Below are positions 11,757 to 21,845 of a DNA stretch of 64,000 bases, in pieces. The DNA comes from Castanea sativa (Eukaryota; Streptophyta; Magnoliopsida; Fagales; Fagaceae). The first letter of the stretch is position 1, and each line of letters opens with the position of its first letter. The position numbers and the translations under genes were made by a program. The stretch lies in the NCBI RefSeq assembly GCF_040712315.1, contig NC_134013.1:85752001-85816000 (forward strand), given 5' to 3'. The notes beneath the pieces are model-generated. The model was not told the origin of the DNA. It ran no database searches and saw only the letters and a list, made by a program, of their open reading frames with translations.

Positions 11757-12197
11757 TTGTCCGAGGACCAGAAGCTGTACAAACGATCCTTCTTAGGACC
11801 GTACTTGTTGTGTGTGCACCCTGAATCAACGGAAGCATTACTGGAGGAACTGCACGAGGGGATTTGTGGAAGCCACACTGGGGGAAGATCCTTAGCCCAT
11901 AGAGCTTTGACTCAGGGTTATTGGTGGCCCAATATGCAGAGAGAGGCTCAGGACTATGCCAGAAAATGTGATCAATGCCAGAGGTTTGCCCCTAATATTC
12001 ATCAACCTGGTGGGGTTCTTAACCCTCTCTCCAGTCCTTGGCCCTTTGCCCAATGGGGATTGGATATAGTGGGGCCATTTCCGAGAGCTGCAGGAAACAA
12101 AAGATGGCTTCTTGTGGGAACATACTATTTCACTAAATGGGTTGAGGCCGAGCCCTTAGCAAATATCAGAGATGTTGATTCCAAGAAATTTATCTGA
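11757..12197 (+). pseudogene. Integrase N-terminal zinc finger and start of catalytic core
   Basis: The frame is unchanged. The HHCC zinc-binding domain spans about 11850-11990 (HEGICGSHTGG with two His, CDQCQ with two Cys). The catalytic core begins with the first aspartate at 12063-12065 in GLDIVGPF. The segment ends at TGA 12195-12197, in the middle of the core. The change is consistent with G-to-A in TGG or C-to-T in CGA. Confidence 0.87.
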
Positions 12198-12899
12198 AAA
12201 AATATTGTCACTAGATTCGGTATACCACACACACTTATCTCAGACAATGGCGTTCAATTTGACAGCAAGGCCTTTAGGCAATATTGTGGTGACATGGGTA
12301 TCATAAATAGATACTCCACCCCAGCTTATCCTTAGGGAAATGGGCAAGCCGAGGCTGTTAACAAGATCATAGTCAGTGGGCTTAAGAAAAGGTTGGACGA
12401 TGCGAAAGGCAGATGGGTAGAAGAACTCCCTCATGTTCTGTGGACGTATCGGACCACATCGCGCCGGTCCACGGGAGAAACGCCATTCTTTATGGCTTAT
12501 GGAGCCGAGGCGGTGATACCTCTGGAATCTGGTTTTCCCACCCTAAAGACGAGCTCTTTTAGCCCGGAGAATAACAATGGACTCCTGGAGAAAGGTCTTG
12601 ATTTACTCGAAGAACGACGCGAGGCAACCATGGTCCAAATGACTTATTATCAACAGAAGCTAAAACGGGGATATGATGCCCACGTGAAGCTAAGGCCACT
12701 TGCACCTGGTGATCTTGTACTAAGAAAAGTTGTAGGCACTTCTAAGAACCCAGCTTGGGGTAAGCTAGGACCCAACTGGGAAGGCCCCTATCGCATTGTT
12801 TTAGTAGCAGGCATAGGGTCATATCGGCTAGCTGACCTAGATGAAAAAATTGTACCACGCCCATGGAATGTAAATAATCTTAGAAGGTATTATTATTAA
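12198..12899 (+). pseudogene. Integrase catalytic core (second part) and C-terminal domain
   Basis: The second catalytic aspartate is at 12243-12245 (SDNGVQF) and the glutamate at 12351-12353 (GQAEAVNK), giving the D-D-35-E spacing. A TAG at 12333-12335 interrupts the stretch before GNGQAE. The C-terminal part (about 12690-12890) has the GDLVLRK and WEGPYRIV motifs typical of the Ty3 integrase tail. The natural stop is TAA 12897-12899, closing a 1,776-codon frame that began at 7572. Confidence 0.88.
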
Positions 12900-14078
12900 T
12901 AAAATGTGCTTTTGTCAGTTAACATTTCAAAGTTATGAGTACCTCTGACGCTTGTAGTTATTATTCCTAAGAATCAAACAGAAACTTGGTTAAGTGTAGT
13001 CCTCGGACCACAAACCTTGTGGAAATTGATATCTTATCATTTGCTAAACAGAACCTTAGTTATGCCAGGTCCTCGGACCTCCTATTTTGGGGAAATTAAC
13101 ATTTGAAGTTACTATTCCTAAGAATCAAACAGAAACTTGGTTAAGTGTAGTCCTCGGACCACAAACCTTGTGAAAATTGATATCTTATCATTTGTTAAAC
13201 AGAACCTTAGTTATGCCGGGTCCTCGGACCTCCTACTTTGGGGAAATTAACATTTGAAGTTACTATTCCTAAGAATCAAACAGAAACTTGGTTAAGTGTA
13301 GTCCTCGGACCACAAACCTTGTGGAAATTGATATCTTATCATTTGTTAAACAGAACCTTAGTTATGCCGGGTTCTCGGACCTCCTACTTTGGGGAAATTA
13401 ACATTTGAAGTTATTATTCCTAAGAATCAAACAGAAACTTGGTTAAGTGTAGTCCTCGGACCACAAACCTTGTGGAAATTGATATCTTATCATTTGTTAA
13501 ACAGAACCTTAGTTATGTCGGGTCCTCGGACCTCCTACTTTGGGGAAATTAACATTTGAAGTTACTATTCCTAAGAATCAAACAGAAACTTAGTTAAGTA
13601 TGGTCCTCGGACCGCAAACCTTGCCACTGTTCTTAATATTTTATCATTGTTCTTATTCCTGTCACCCGTTTTGTGGAAATCATTATCTCACCATTCATTA
13701 ATTTGGATCTCAAGTTCTTCATTTTTAAGTGTTAAACAAATTTTTGTAAGGAATGGTCTTCGGACCTTACATCCTACTGAAAGCAATACGTCAGGTTACA
13801 AAAGGTTTAACTGTCATGGGAGTTGTCTAACTTTGACATTATTTGATGTCTAAATTAAGTTATATGGCTGTTTTGGAGTCATAGTGGTTTGCATGGTGGA
13901 GTTACACTTATTTATTCTATTTTCCCTTTAAACTGTCTGTTATTGAAAGCTCTCATGGCAAGCACAAAAAGAATAAAGTAAAACAAAGATAACATGAACG
14001 AAAGTTGAAATAAAAATCTTCTTCATTAATTATATACAAAGAATGGGAGTACAGAAAATTCCTATACTAGGCCCTAAA
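12900..14078. other. Element 3' non-coding region, + strand
   Basis: This is the spacer between integrase and the end of the antisense gene. Most of it is the 151-bp tandem array (12966-13625). The rest (13626-14078) is AT-rich and holds one more copy of the array's motif (GTCTTCGGAC at 13756). No coding potential is seen. Confidence 0.7.
12966..13625 (+). repeat. Tandem array of a 151-bp unit, about 4.4 copies
   Basis: Units start at 12966, 13117, 13268, 13419 and 13570, each exactly 151 bp apart and nearly identical; the last is partial. Each full unit contains GTCCTCGGAC twice, at alternating spacings of 70 and 81 bp. Tandem arrays in the 3' untranslated region are known in Tat-type elements and can seed satellite DNA. 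Confidence 0.95.
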
Positions 14079-16584
14079 CTAGGGAAGGGGGTCTTGAAGG
14101 GAGCTGCTGCCAGCCTCAGTACTCTTCAATTCCAGCTCAAAGGTGGACAAGACTTGTTTCCCTTTGTCTGTTGAAGGAATGAGGGGCTCCACGCTCTGGA
14201 TCTACTCATTCTCGGCACCACCGCACTCGTCCTTCTCTTTATGGGAACCCTCAGGTTCTGTAGGAGCAGAAACGAGCTCTTCCACCACAGGAGGAAGGGC
14301 AGGAGAGGCAGCAACAAGAGGGTCTTCAATTTCCTGTATGTCTAGGGGAAGCCAGATGTTCTCGGGCTTCCTCAGCTCGGAAGCTTGAGGAACCCCTACT
14401 GCATTCATGGCCTCTCCCCAGACTTGCTGACAGTACTCTCGGCACAAGGCCGCAAAAGCCTCTGTCAGCTCCTCTTGCGTTCTAATCACCCCCTCCTGAT
14501 AACTGGCCTTCTTCGCAGCCTCCAGTGCGTGCTTATGTGCACGAGCCTTCTCCTTAGCCCGCGTAAGCTCCTTTTCCAAGTCAGAGAGTGCCTGTTGGAC
14601 TTGGGCGAGCTCGTCATCCTTTTGACGAAGGAGCTTACGCTGTCCCTCCACTTGGGTCTCCATCGTCTTTAGGCTGGCCTTGTCACCATCTCTCTCTCTT
14701 TTTAGATCGGCCAACCTTGATGTGAGCTTCCCATTTTCAGCTAGGGCCTGGCTTAAGGATTTTTCTGCCTCTTGCCTTAGTTCTTGCTCCATCCCAGCGC
14801 GCTTCCGAGAATCCTCCATGAATTTCTCAGCTGCGAAAACTTCTTGGATGGACTGCAAAAATGTTGGGAGGTTAAATATGCTAAAGTATTTACAAGTGAA
14901 TATAAGGTACGAGTGCAAGGTGGAACTTACCAGAGCTAAACCCCTCTTTAACGAGAGGAACAGCTGCGGCTGGCCCATCTTCTCCAAGGTTTCCATGTCC
15001 TTGGGCAGCAGAAGAGGGCGCTCCAGCACCTAGGCTAAGTGGTGAGCGTGGCCTTGCTGGACCGCCCTAATACTAGAATGGCAGGGAACGGGAGCGCCGT
15101 CTAGTCTCAAGTCAGGAGACCAGGTAGCTGGTGCTCGGCGCACCTCGGCCACGTCTCTGATCTCCCCACTTTCAACTGAGCGGGCGCGCCCTTTGCCCTT
15201 GTCCAACTTCTGCTGCTGGGCCGGCGCAGGCTGTTTCATCTTCTTTTGCTTTTCACCTCCAACCCCCTCAGCTTCCGCTTTCCTTTTCTTCTTGGGATCC
15301 TCGGCTGGAGGCTTCGGGTCAGTTGGAGGAGGAGGAGGCAGTGGTAAAGCCGGGGGAACCTGGGACCCCCGTGTCCCCTTCTTTGCCACTCGGGCGCCTC
15401 TATCGGTCATAAGATCCTTTAGCTTGTCCATCTCTTCTTCAATGGAACTGTCGTCTGGACGCGCTATCACTAGACCCGCGATCCCAGAGGCCTCGGCTTC
15501 TTCTTCTTCCTCGTCGGAAAGGATGACAAACGGGTTTCCGCGAGGTCGTGGGGAGTCCTCGAGCTGAAATTGGTCTATCTCCTCGTCCAATGTGTTCGAG
15601 GAAGACACTCGCTCCTCTGGGACATCAATAGCCTAAGAGTGCACAGCGAGGGGAACTGCCGCTATGGGCTGTGTGTACAAAACGGTGTGAGGGGCGTCAG
15701 GGATGTCGTGATCGTCCAAGAAGTGAGGTCTGGCTACGTTGATTTTCCTACGCCTTCGGTCACCCGCGATTATGGATTTCTCGATCTCCTGGAAGTCCGA
15801 GGAGACGGGATCGTATCCCAAAATCAAGTGGGCCGCTCTAAGTTGTAGGTCTCTGCTAACAAACACCTCGGAGCGTAGCGCTCTATTCAAGTCTGCAACG
15901 TTGCAGTGGCTTAGGCGCGGGCGTACGTTTTGCTTATCTGTAGAGAGAAACATCAAAATAAGGGAATACGGTCAGATACTTAAAACATATAATAAATCAA
16001 AGTCAGGTGCTCAAGTAAATGCCAATACATATTCCTAGATGATGTAGGAAGTTAGGGGAAGTTAAATCCTAAGGTGTCGCACCTGGATCTCCCCACTCAA
16101 CAACGCAGTGGGGGCCGTCGTGCCAATTGCCAGAGATGATGAGGTAGTCATTCTTCATGCCTTTATTGGACTTGGGCAAACATGAGATCAACCTAACTAC
16201 GCTGGAGCGGGATTTGATGTAGTAACCTACTCCAGTGAGTTTGTGGCATTCGTACATGAAGACGACATCATGCTAGGTGAGGTTCAGACCCATTTGCTCG
16301 TTTAGAGCGTCGACGCTACCCAAAACTCTAAAAACGTTTGGGGCGCACTGATCGGGACACAACCGGTGGTTGCGGAGGTACTCCCTGGTTACAGGCTTCA
16401 TTGGGAGGGTCATCCCACCTTCTACGAAGGCTACCATTGGGATGATAACCTCTCCAGCCTTCCTAGAACCAGCCACAGCTTCCACCGGGCAGTATTTTAA
16501 ACCTACGTCGCTGGGAATACGATACTTAGCTCTAAAGCCTTCCATCCCAGCGGCGATATCAACTAGACACTTGAACTTTCCCAT
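14079..16584 (-). pseudogene. Antisense spliced accessory gene of the retrotransposon (PF04195-like plus coiled coil)
   Basis: On the - strand, exons 16584-16083, 15937-14931 and 14852-14079 join into exactly 761 codons. Introns 16082-15938 (145 bp) and 14930-14853 (78 bp) have GT-AG ends. Exon 1 resembles the plant 'putative gypsy type transposon' family (PF04195): MKPVTREYLRNHRLCPDQ, FMYECHKL. Exon 2 continues with a LRAAHLILGYDP block, then an acidic and proline-rich stretch with a PKKKRK nuclear-localisation-like motif. Exon 3 is a long coiled coil of about 110 residues. Four in-frame TAG codons break it: 16275-16273, 15635-15633, 15032-15030 and 14204-14202. The first stands where relatives have Trp. 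The natural stop is taken as TAG 14081-14079. Extra antisense genes between integrase and 3' LTR are known in this lineage, but their function is unknown. The start could lie further upstream. Confidence 0.7.
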
Positions 16585-17093
16585 CAGACAGGAACGAAAA
16601 GCTAAATTCTAAGAGGGAGAATGATTATAAGGGGAGCCGAGGATAGGGTCCGAGGAGAAAGGGTTAAGAGAAAAAAGGAACAGGAACTTACAGACTTGAA
16701 GTTGTGCGAGTTTCCATGGATTTGTGCAGACAAAAGGTGATTGCTGATGTTTTGATGGGATGAGCCTCTGGAGAAATAAATGAAGGCGCAGGTTCCCGAA
16801 GCGTCACGACGTGCGGGAAGCGACCTCGAAATTGTATTTGTCCCGCCCAAATTTTCATGGAGTAACAAGGACCGTTGGATGCTCATCTCACCGTTGAACG
16901 TGGGGGACAAGGTATAACTTACGGTAATAAATGCACGCGCTTTTGAAAATAAAACCGCCAAGTGTCACCCTCTGGAACGCGAAACGGTTTTCACACGTGC
17001 AGTTATTTACAGAAAATGTGGGGAAAGTGTTTGATTGGGTCAAAACCCTATTTTTCTCCTCGGATGATGAAAAATAGAGTTTTTAGGGGCTAT
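16585..17093. other. Region between antisense gene and 3' LTR
   Basis: This is a probable leader of the antisense transcript. A frame on the - strand (16961-16602) has no recognisable similarity. The motif TCCGAGGA recurs near 16650. The last bases before the 3' LTR (GAGTTTTTAGGGGCTAT, 17077-17093) are the probable polypurine tract, though it is interrupted by pyrimidines. Confidence 0.5.
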
Positions 17094-17785
17094 TGTGGGG
17101 AGTAAAAGGACCCAAGTGGGCATATGGGCCTTTGGACTGTAACATGGAGGGCCGGCCTGCTCCAGGATTAAACTCTATGAGTTGGCCCATACGCCGAGGG
17201 TCCGAGGATACAGTCGAGGGAGAGTTTCACCTCGGACAGATCCAAGAGAACTCAAGATTTCATTATAAAGGTCAAGGCACAACTCTGGAAAGACTAATGG
17301 TTAAAAGGAGACATCCTGAATCTTCTAGATGCACTAGTATTAAAGAAAATATCAAGAGCAAAGGCTGCCACCTCCGCATTAAAGGCTCTGCACCTACCTC
17401 CCTGGCCACATTAATGGGGAGGTGACCCTTGAACAGTGAGGTGGAAACTTTTAGTCACTGTTCAAAAAGTATCAGGGAGGGAAGTATAAAAGGGGGGTAA
17501 AGGCCTAAGAGAAAGGGGATCGGGAACTAAGAAAGAAATTAAGAAATTGTAATATTTAAGGAAGAAAGAGAAATAATGAAGAAGTAGTCATCGACTCGAG
17601 TCCGAGGAGATCCATTGCAATTATTGTTCGTTATTTACCTGTATTTGTTTATAAAAGCCTGTTATCAAGCTCCCAGTACTTCTAACCTAGGTTTCAAGCC
17701 CACTCTCTACAAATTTTATTGTTTAAGGCTCATTGGGCCTGAGCCCGTGATTGTTTTTGGGTCCAGGTGCAATTGTGCACTTACA
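17094..17785 (+). repeat. 3' LTR
   Basis: This 692-bp LTR matches the 5' LTR end to end. The differences are nine substitutions (seven transitions, two transversions) and no indels. Its TATA box is at 17485-17491. It is followed directly by a (TA)n run. Confidence 0.95.
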
Positions 17786-18317
17786 TATATATATATATAT
17801 ATATAGATTGGTTCGATTAACAGGTGTTCTTAAGAAATTTGTTAATAGACAATTTTAAAAAAGTGATAATATCACTTACATGATAAATTAATATAAAAAA
17901 ACTGTTAAAAAAGCTAGTTGCTTTTTCTTTTATTATAAAAAGTTTTTAAAAATATTTCTTAAACTAATACTCTTAGTATATCAAGTAACTTTTTTATTAT
18001 ATTAATTACTTATTTGGAGTCTCCGATTGATAGCTTTGAGATGGATTTGGGGAGAGCATTGGATTTTTGTTTTTTCTATTATATCCTCTCTTTTTTTTTT
18101 TTTTTTTTTTTTTGCTTTTACTTATAGTGATTTAGTTTAGTAATAAAAAAATTGCCATCGTTTCCTATAAAATAAATTCTATTATCATTATTCAATCTCA
18201 ATTTAATTGAATAAGAGATTATAAAAAATATTGATTAAGAGATTATAAAAAAATTATGAGAGAGAGAGAATATTTAGTGCCATGGATATTAGATTATCAT
18301 ATGTAATTGTTCTTCCA

Positions 18318-18367
<50 letters not shown>

Positions 18368-18667
18368 CTTTTCATATTTTAACCACACTCTTTGATTCAA
18401 TCTCAATTGAATTGGATTTGAAATTAGTTAAGAGAGTCACGTAACTCAATGATATTAATTGGTATTTTTTTATAAGAAGAAATAGAGTTCAAATATTTTA
18501 TGTCTTGCTTGTTGTAATAATTTATCAAAAAACAAGTAAGAGACCTTTGTTTATTTATTCATTTATTTTTTATAATTTGATAGTTTGGGGAGAAAAAATT
18601 AAAAAGTCTAACATCTTCATTTGGAAACACCAAGAATTGTCAATTGAGCTACAAAACTCAAGACAAA

Positions 18668-18711
<44 letters not shown>

Positions 18712-19676
18712 CCATTGATAATACATTATCATATTTAATTGTTCCAAAGTTTCATCTTTACTATTCAGTCTCAATTAATTGAATTTAAATTTGGATACTC
18801 TACCTATTCTCATTTAAAAAGAGAACTAAGATACAAATCTCATTGTTGTAATCATCAAATTAATGTATTATAGACCCGGTTTAAACATTAATATTACTAT
18901 TTTCGTGTGTCTTCTAATAAGTATTACTGTTTACTAAAAAAAAAAATTGAATATGATATTAAATATAGTTAATATTTGTAAGTCAGAACCACATAAATGA
19001 AATATCAAATATATCATTATCACAGACTATTACTGGAATTGTTTGAACTCTTTAACGTGTAATATTGATACAGGACATTTTTTCTTTGAAAAAGAAAATT
19101 TATAAATTTTTTGACATCTCACTTTTAATGGAAGACTATTACATCTGGAACTCTTACTCTTTTATCATGTAATTTGACTTTTTTTTTTTAATGAAATGAT
19201 GTGATTGACTTTATACATTGTCTTCCATTCAAACTTCATGTTATTTTAACCTCCACAAGTGGGTAAACAAATTGGTTTGCATCATAATTCATTTTGACAG
19301 TGCATAATTAGGCCTTCTTTTCAAATGGGCCCTTGTCTGGCTTCGACTCATAGTCTTTAGTTTATCCATTACACAAGTTGCTTTATGCAAGATTCAACTG
19401 TACAACAATCAAATTAAAAATTATATAATTTAGCTGGTCCAAAAAAATGCTTCACAATAATATTTAATTTAATGTGGTCCGATTGGTTATGAATCTTTTT
19501 ATTTTTTATTTTTTTAAAAGACTGCCCCAATCTGATCCAAATAATAGCTCTGACCTTTCTTTAATGAGAAAAATAATTGTAATTCAGAAGTTCATCAGTC
19601 CAAGCAATGTGCAGCACGCTGTTCCAGGCAGCATGTTAATTTTTTTTTTTTTGGTTAGAAGTTAAATTTTTTTTCC

Positions 19677-19725
<49 letters not shown>

Positions 19726-21845
19726 TATTTATGCAATAGCATTTTATTGGGGTTAACTGTGAATAGGGGATTTTGTTTAAGAAATATTTTATAGAAGAAG
19801 AAAAGAATTTTGTTAACAAATGGGACTATATATCTTTGTTTGTACTTTTGGCAATAGCATCTTATTAAATGCCATAGTGGTTATACTTATTACTTATACC
19901 TTTTAATTAATCATCATCATAAGTATTTGCGTGAGTAACAAAGAGAAAAGTTAACCATGAGTGAGAGTATTAATTTAAGAAAAGTTTTATAAAAAAAGAA
20001 TAGAAATTTGTTAGCTTACGTTTTAAAGTTAAACATATTTGTTTAAAAAATACTTTTTAAAAAAATATATGAAAAAAGAAAAAAGAAACTCATTTTTCAA
20101 TGATTTTTTTTTATATTTTTCATAAAAATAGTATTTAATTTTCTTAGAATGGTTAATACTCTAAAAGGACCCATCAATTAAATAAATAAATAATTGATTT
20201 TCTAACAATTTTATCTATTTTAGTATTAAATTTCATTCAATAAAAAACCATTTTAATATGGATTTGGCTTCAGAAAAATTAATAGAAAAAACTAAGGTCA
20301 TTAAATGATCTGCCTCATACGTATCAGACAGGACCAGACCCTTGTGAACAGTGCCATCATAACAAACCTACATTGATGGGGCTATACAACATGAGGGGTC
20401 AGCACCATGGGACCATTAAGAATGGGACACCTGTACAGTGTACTATGAGATATGGCTTTAAAATAAGCCCAGTAAAATCTTTGGGTCCATCCCAGCTTTA
20501 AAAAAAGCCGCAAGAATTGTCTCAAACGAAGGATTAAAATCCCAAAAAGCATTGTCATTCTTCTAAGATTTTATCAACTAAATGACGCAACTTGGTTCAT
20601 ATGGGCTGCAATTACCAATAAATAAAACCAAGGATTTGGGAAATAAGAAATCTGAACAAAATTTTCTTCAATATTCAATGGTTGAATTTAGAAATTATGT
20701 GTTTGACAGGTAAGCAAACAAAAAAAAAAAAAGGGGTTAAAAGTGGGACCTATTATTACCTTCCATCCCTATGCTTAGCTAATATTCCTTCTGTTTTTAC
20801 TCTATCATCTGTTAGTTTTTGTCTGTTTAAGTTGGTAAATGATTTTGTTGGGATATAAAATCTGCAAAATTCACATGACAAATCCCTGTCAGTGTTCTTA
20901 GATTGTTGACACACACATACACACTGCTTTGTTTATATGTTCACTCAAAGTGGGGGGTTTTTGGTTTTTTTTTTTTTTTTTTTTCCTTCTGTATGTGCGT
21001 GTATAATTGTTTCCAGCTATCTCTGTAGCTCTGCAGTAGTAACAAAATCGTCTTTTTAACCCCATTCATTGTCCTTTTCCTCCCGGATCTTGAAATAGAT
21101 CATCTTTCTCTCATTTCACAATCCTCCTCTGTCCTTCATTCATTAACAAACAGCAACCAAGCAAAGCAAGCAACTTGTTCAAAACGTCCATAATAGTACA
21201 CAGGAAAAAACTCAATAAAGGGTCCAACAAAAACCTCTGTATCCAACCCCAACCCAATACCCAATAGGGCCCCATCCCCTCCCAACTCAAAGGCTCCAAA
21301 ATCCTTTTTTGTTTTATTTTCCCTTCATACTTTTCTGTTTTACTTGTACTTACTTGTAACCCTCTCTCTCTCTCTCTCTCTCTAGCCAGCCAATCCTGCC
21401 CATCTCCAATTTCCTTTTCTCTTTTTAAGCTTTTCACTTCTCCTTTATTCTCTCTCTCTCTCTCTCTCTTCCACAATTTTCCCAGTTCTACAGTTCCCCC
21501 CAGATGACCATATTCTCAACTTGGTCCATAAAAATTGAGCCAACACCCATTTGCTAAAACCTATAAAACTCTAACCCTTTGTCCTCAAAACCACACCACA
21601 CCTACTCAAAAACCAATCTTTCTCCACACCCACTTTCTAAATCCTGTTCAACTCTAAGTCTTTGTCCTCAAAGCCGCACCGCACCTACTCAAAAACCAAT
21701 CTTTCTCAACACCCATTAACTAAAACCTATACAACTCTAATTCTCTGTACTCAAAACCACACTATACCCAACAAAAGCCAATCTTTCTCATCTATATACT
21801 TCCAAAAAACCATTCCCAAAACCAAAAAAAGAAAAGAAGTAGAAA
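17786..21845. other. Intergenic upstream of the AAA-ATPase gene
   Basis: No protein gene is seen. Simple repeats include (TA)n at 17786-17806 and 18326-18362, (GA)n at 18668-18708, and long T runs at 18090-18112 and 19683-19724. From about 20290 the sequence is less AT-rich and probably holds the AAA-ATPase promoter. That part includes the segment 20759-20955, which has a partner at 3157-3350, and CT-rich leader blocks at 21359-21383 and 21449-21469. Confidence 0.6.
21540..21790 (+). repeat. Three tandem copies of an 83-bp unit in the AAA-ATPase leader
   Basis: The phrase CCAATCTTTCTC recurs at 21613, 21696 and 21778, with matching preceding text (ACACCCA..., CTCAAAACCACAC). This gives three diverged units of 82-83 bp that end about 55 bp before the start codon. 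They probably lie in the 5' untranslated region. Confidence 0.85.

Larger units (their letters stand above)
6833..17785 (+). mobile_element. Tat-type Ty3/gypsy LTR retrotransposon, full length, defective
   Basis: The 10,953-bp element is bounded by two 692-bp LTRs that start TGTGGGGA and end ACTTACA. The order is LTR, primer site, gag, protease, reverse transcriptase, RNase H, second RNase H-like domain, integrase (gag-pol in one frame, 7572-12899), a 151-bp tandem array, an antisense spliced gene, and LTR. Domain order with protease before RT and integrase last defines Ty3/gypsy. The second RNase H and the extra antisense gene point to the Tat lineage. The LTRs differ at nine sites (about 1.3%), seven of them transitions, so insertion is fairly recent. 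All coding parts carry nonsense codons but no frameshift, so the copy cannot make its own proteins without readthrough. The expected 5-bp target duplication is not visible: the left flank is ATTAT and the right TATAT, both inside microsatellites. Confidence 0.95.

Noticed and set aside
16602..16961. 119-codon - strand frame before the antisense gene
   Set aside because: It shows no similarity to exon 1 relatives. It is more likely leader sequence.
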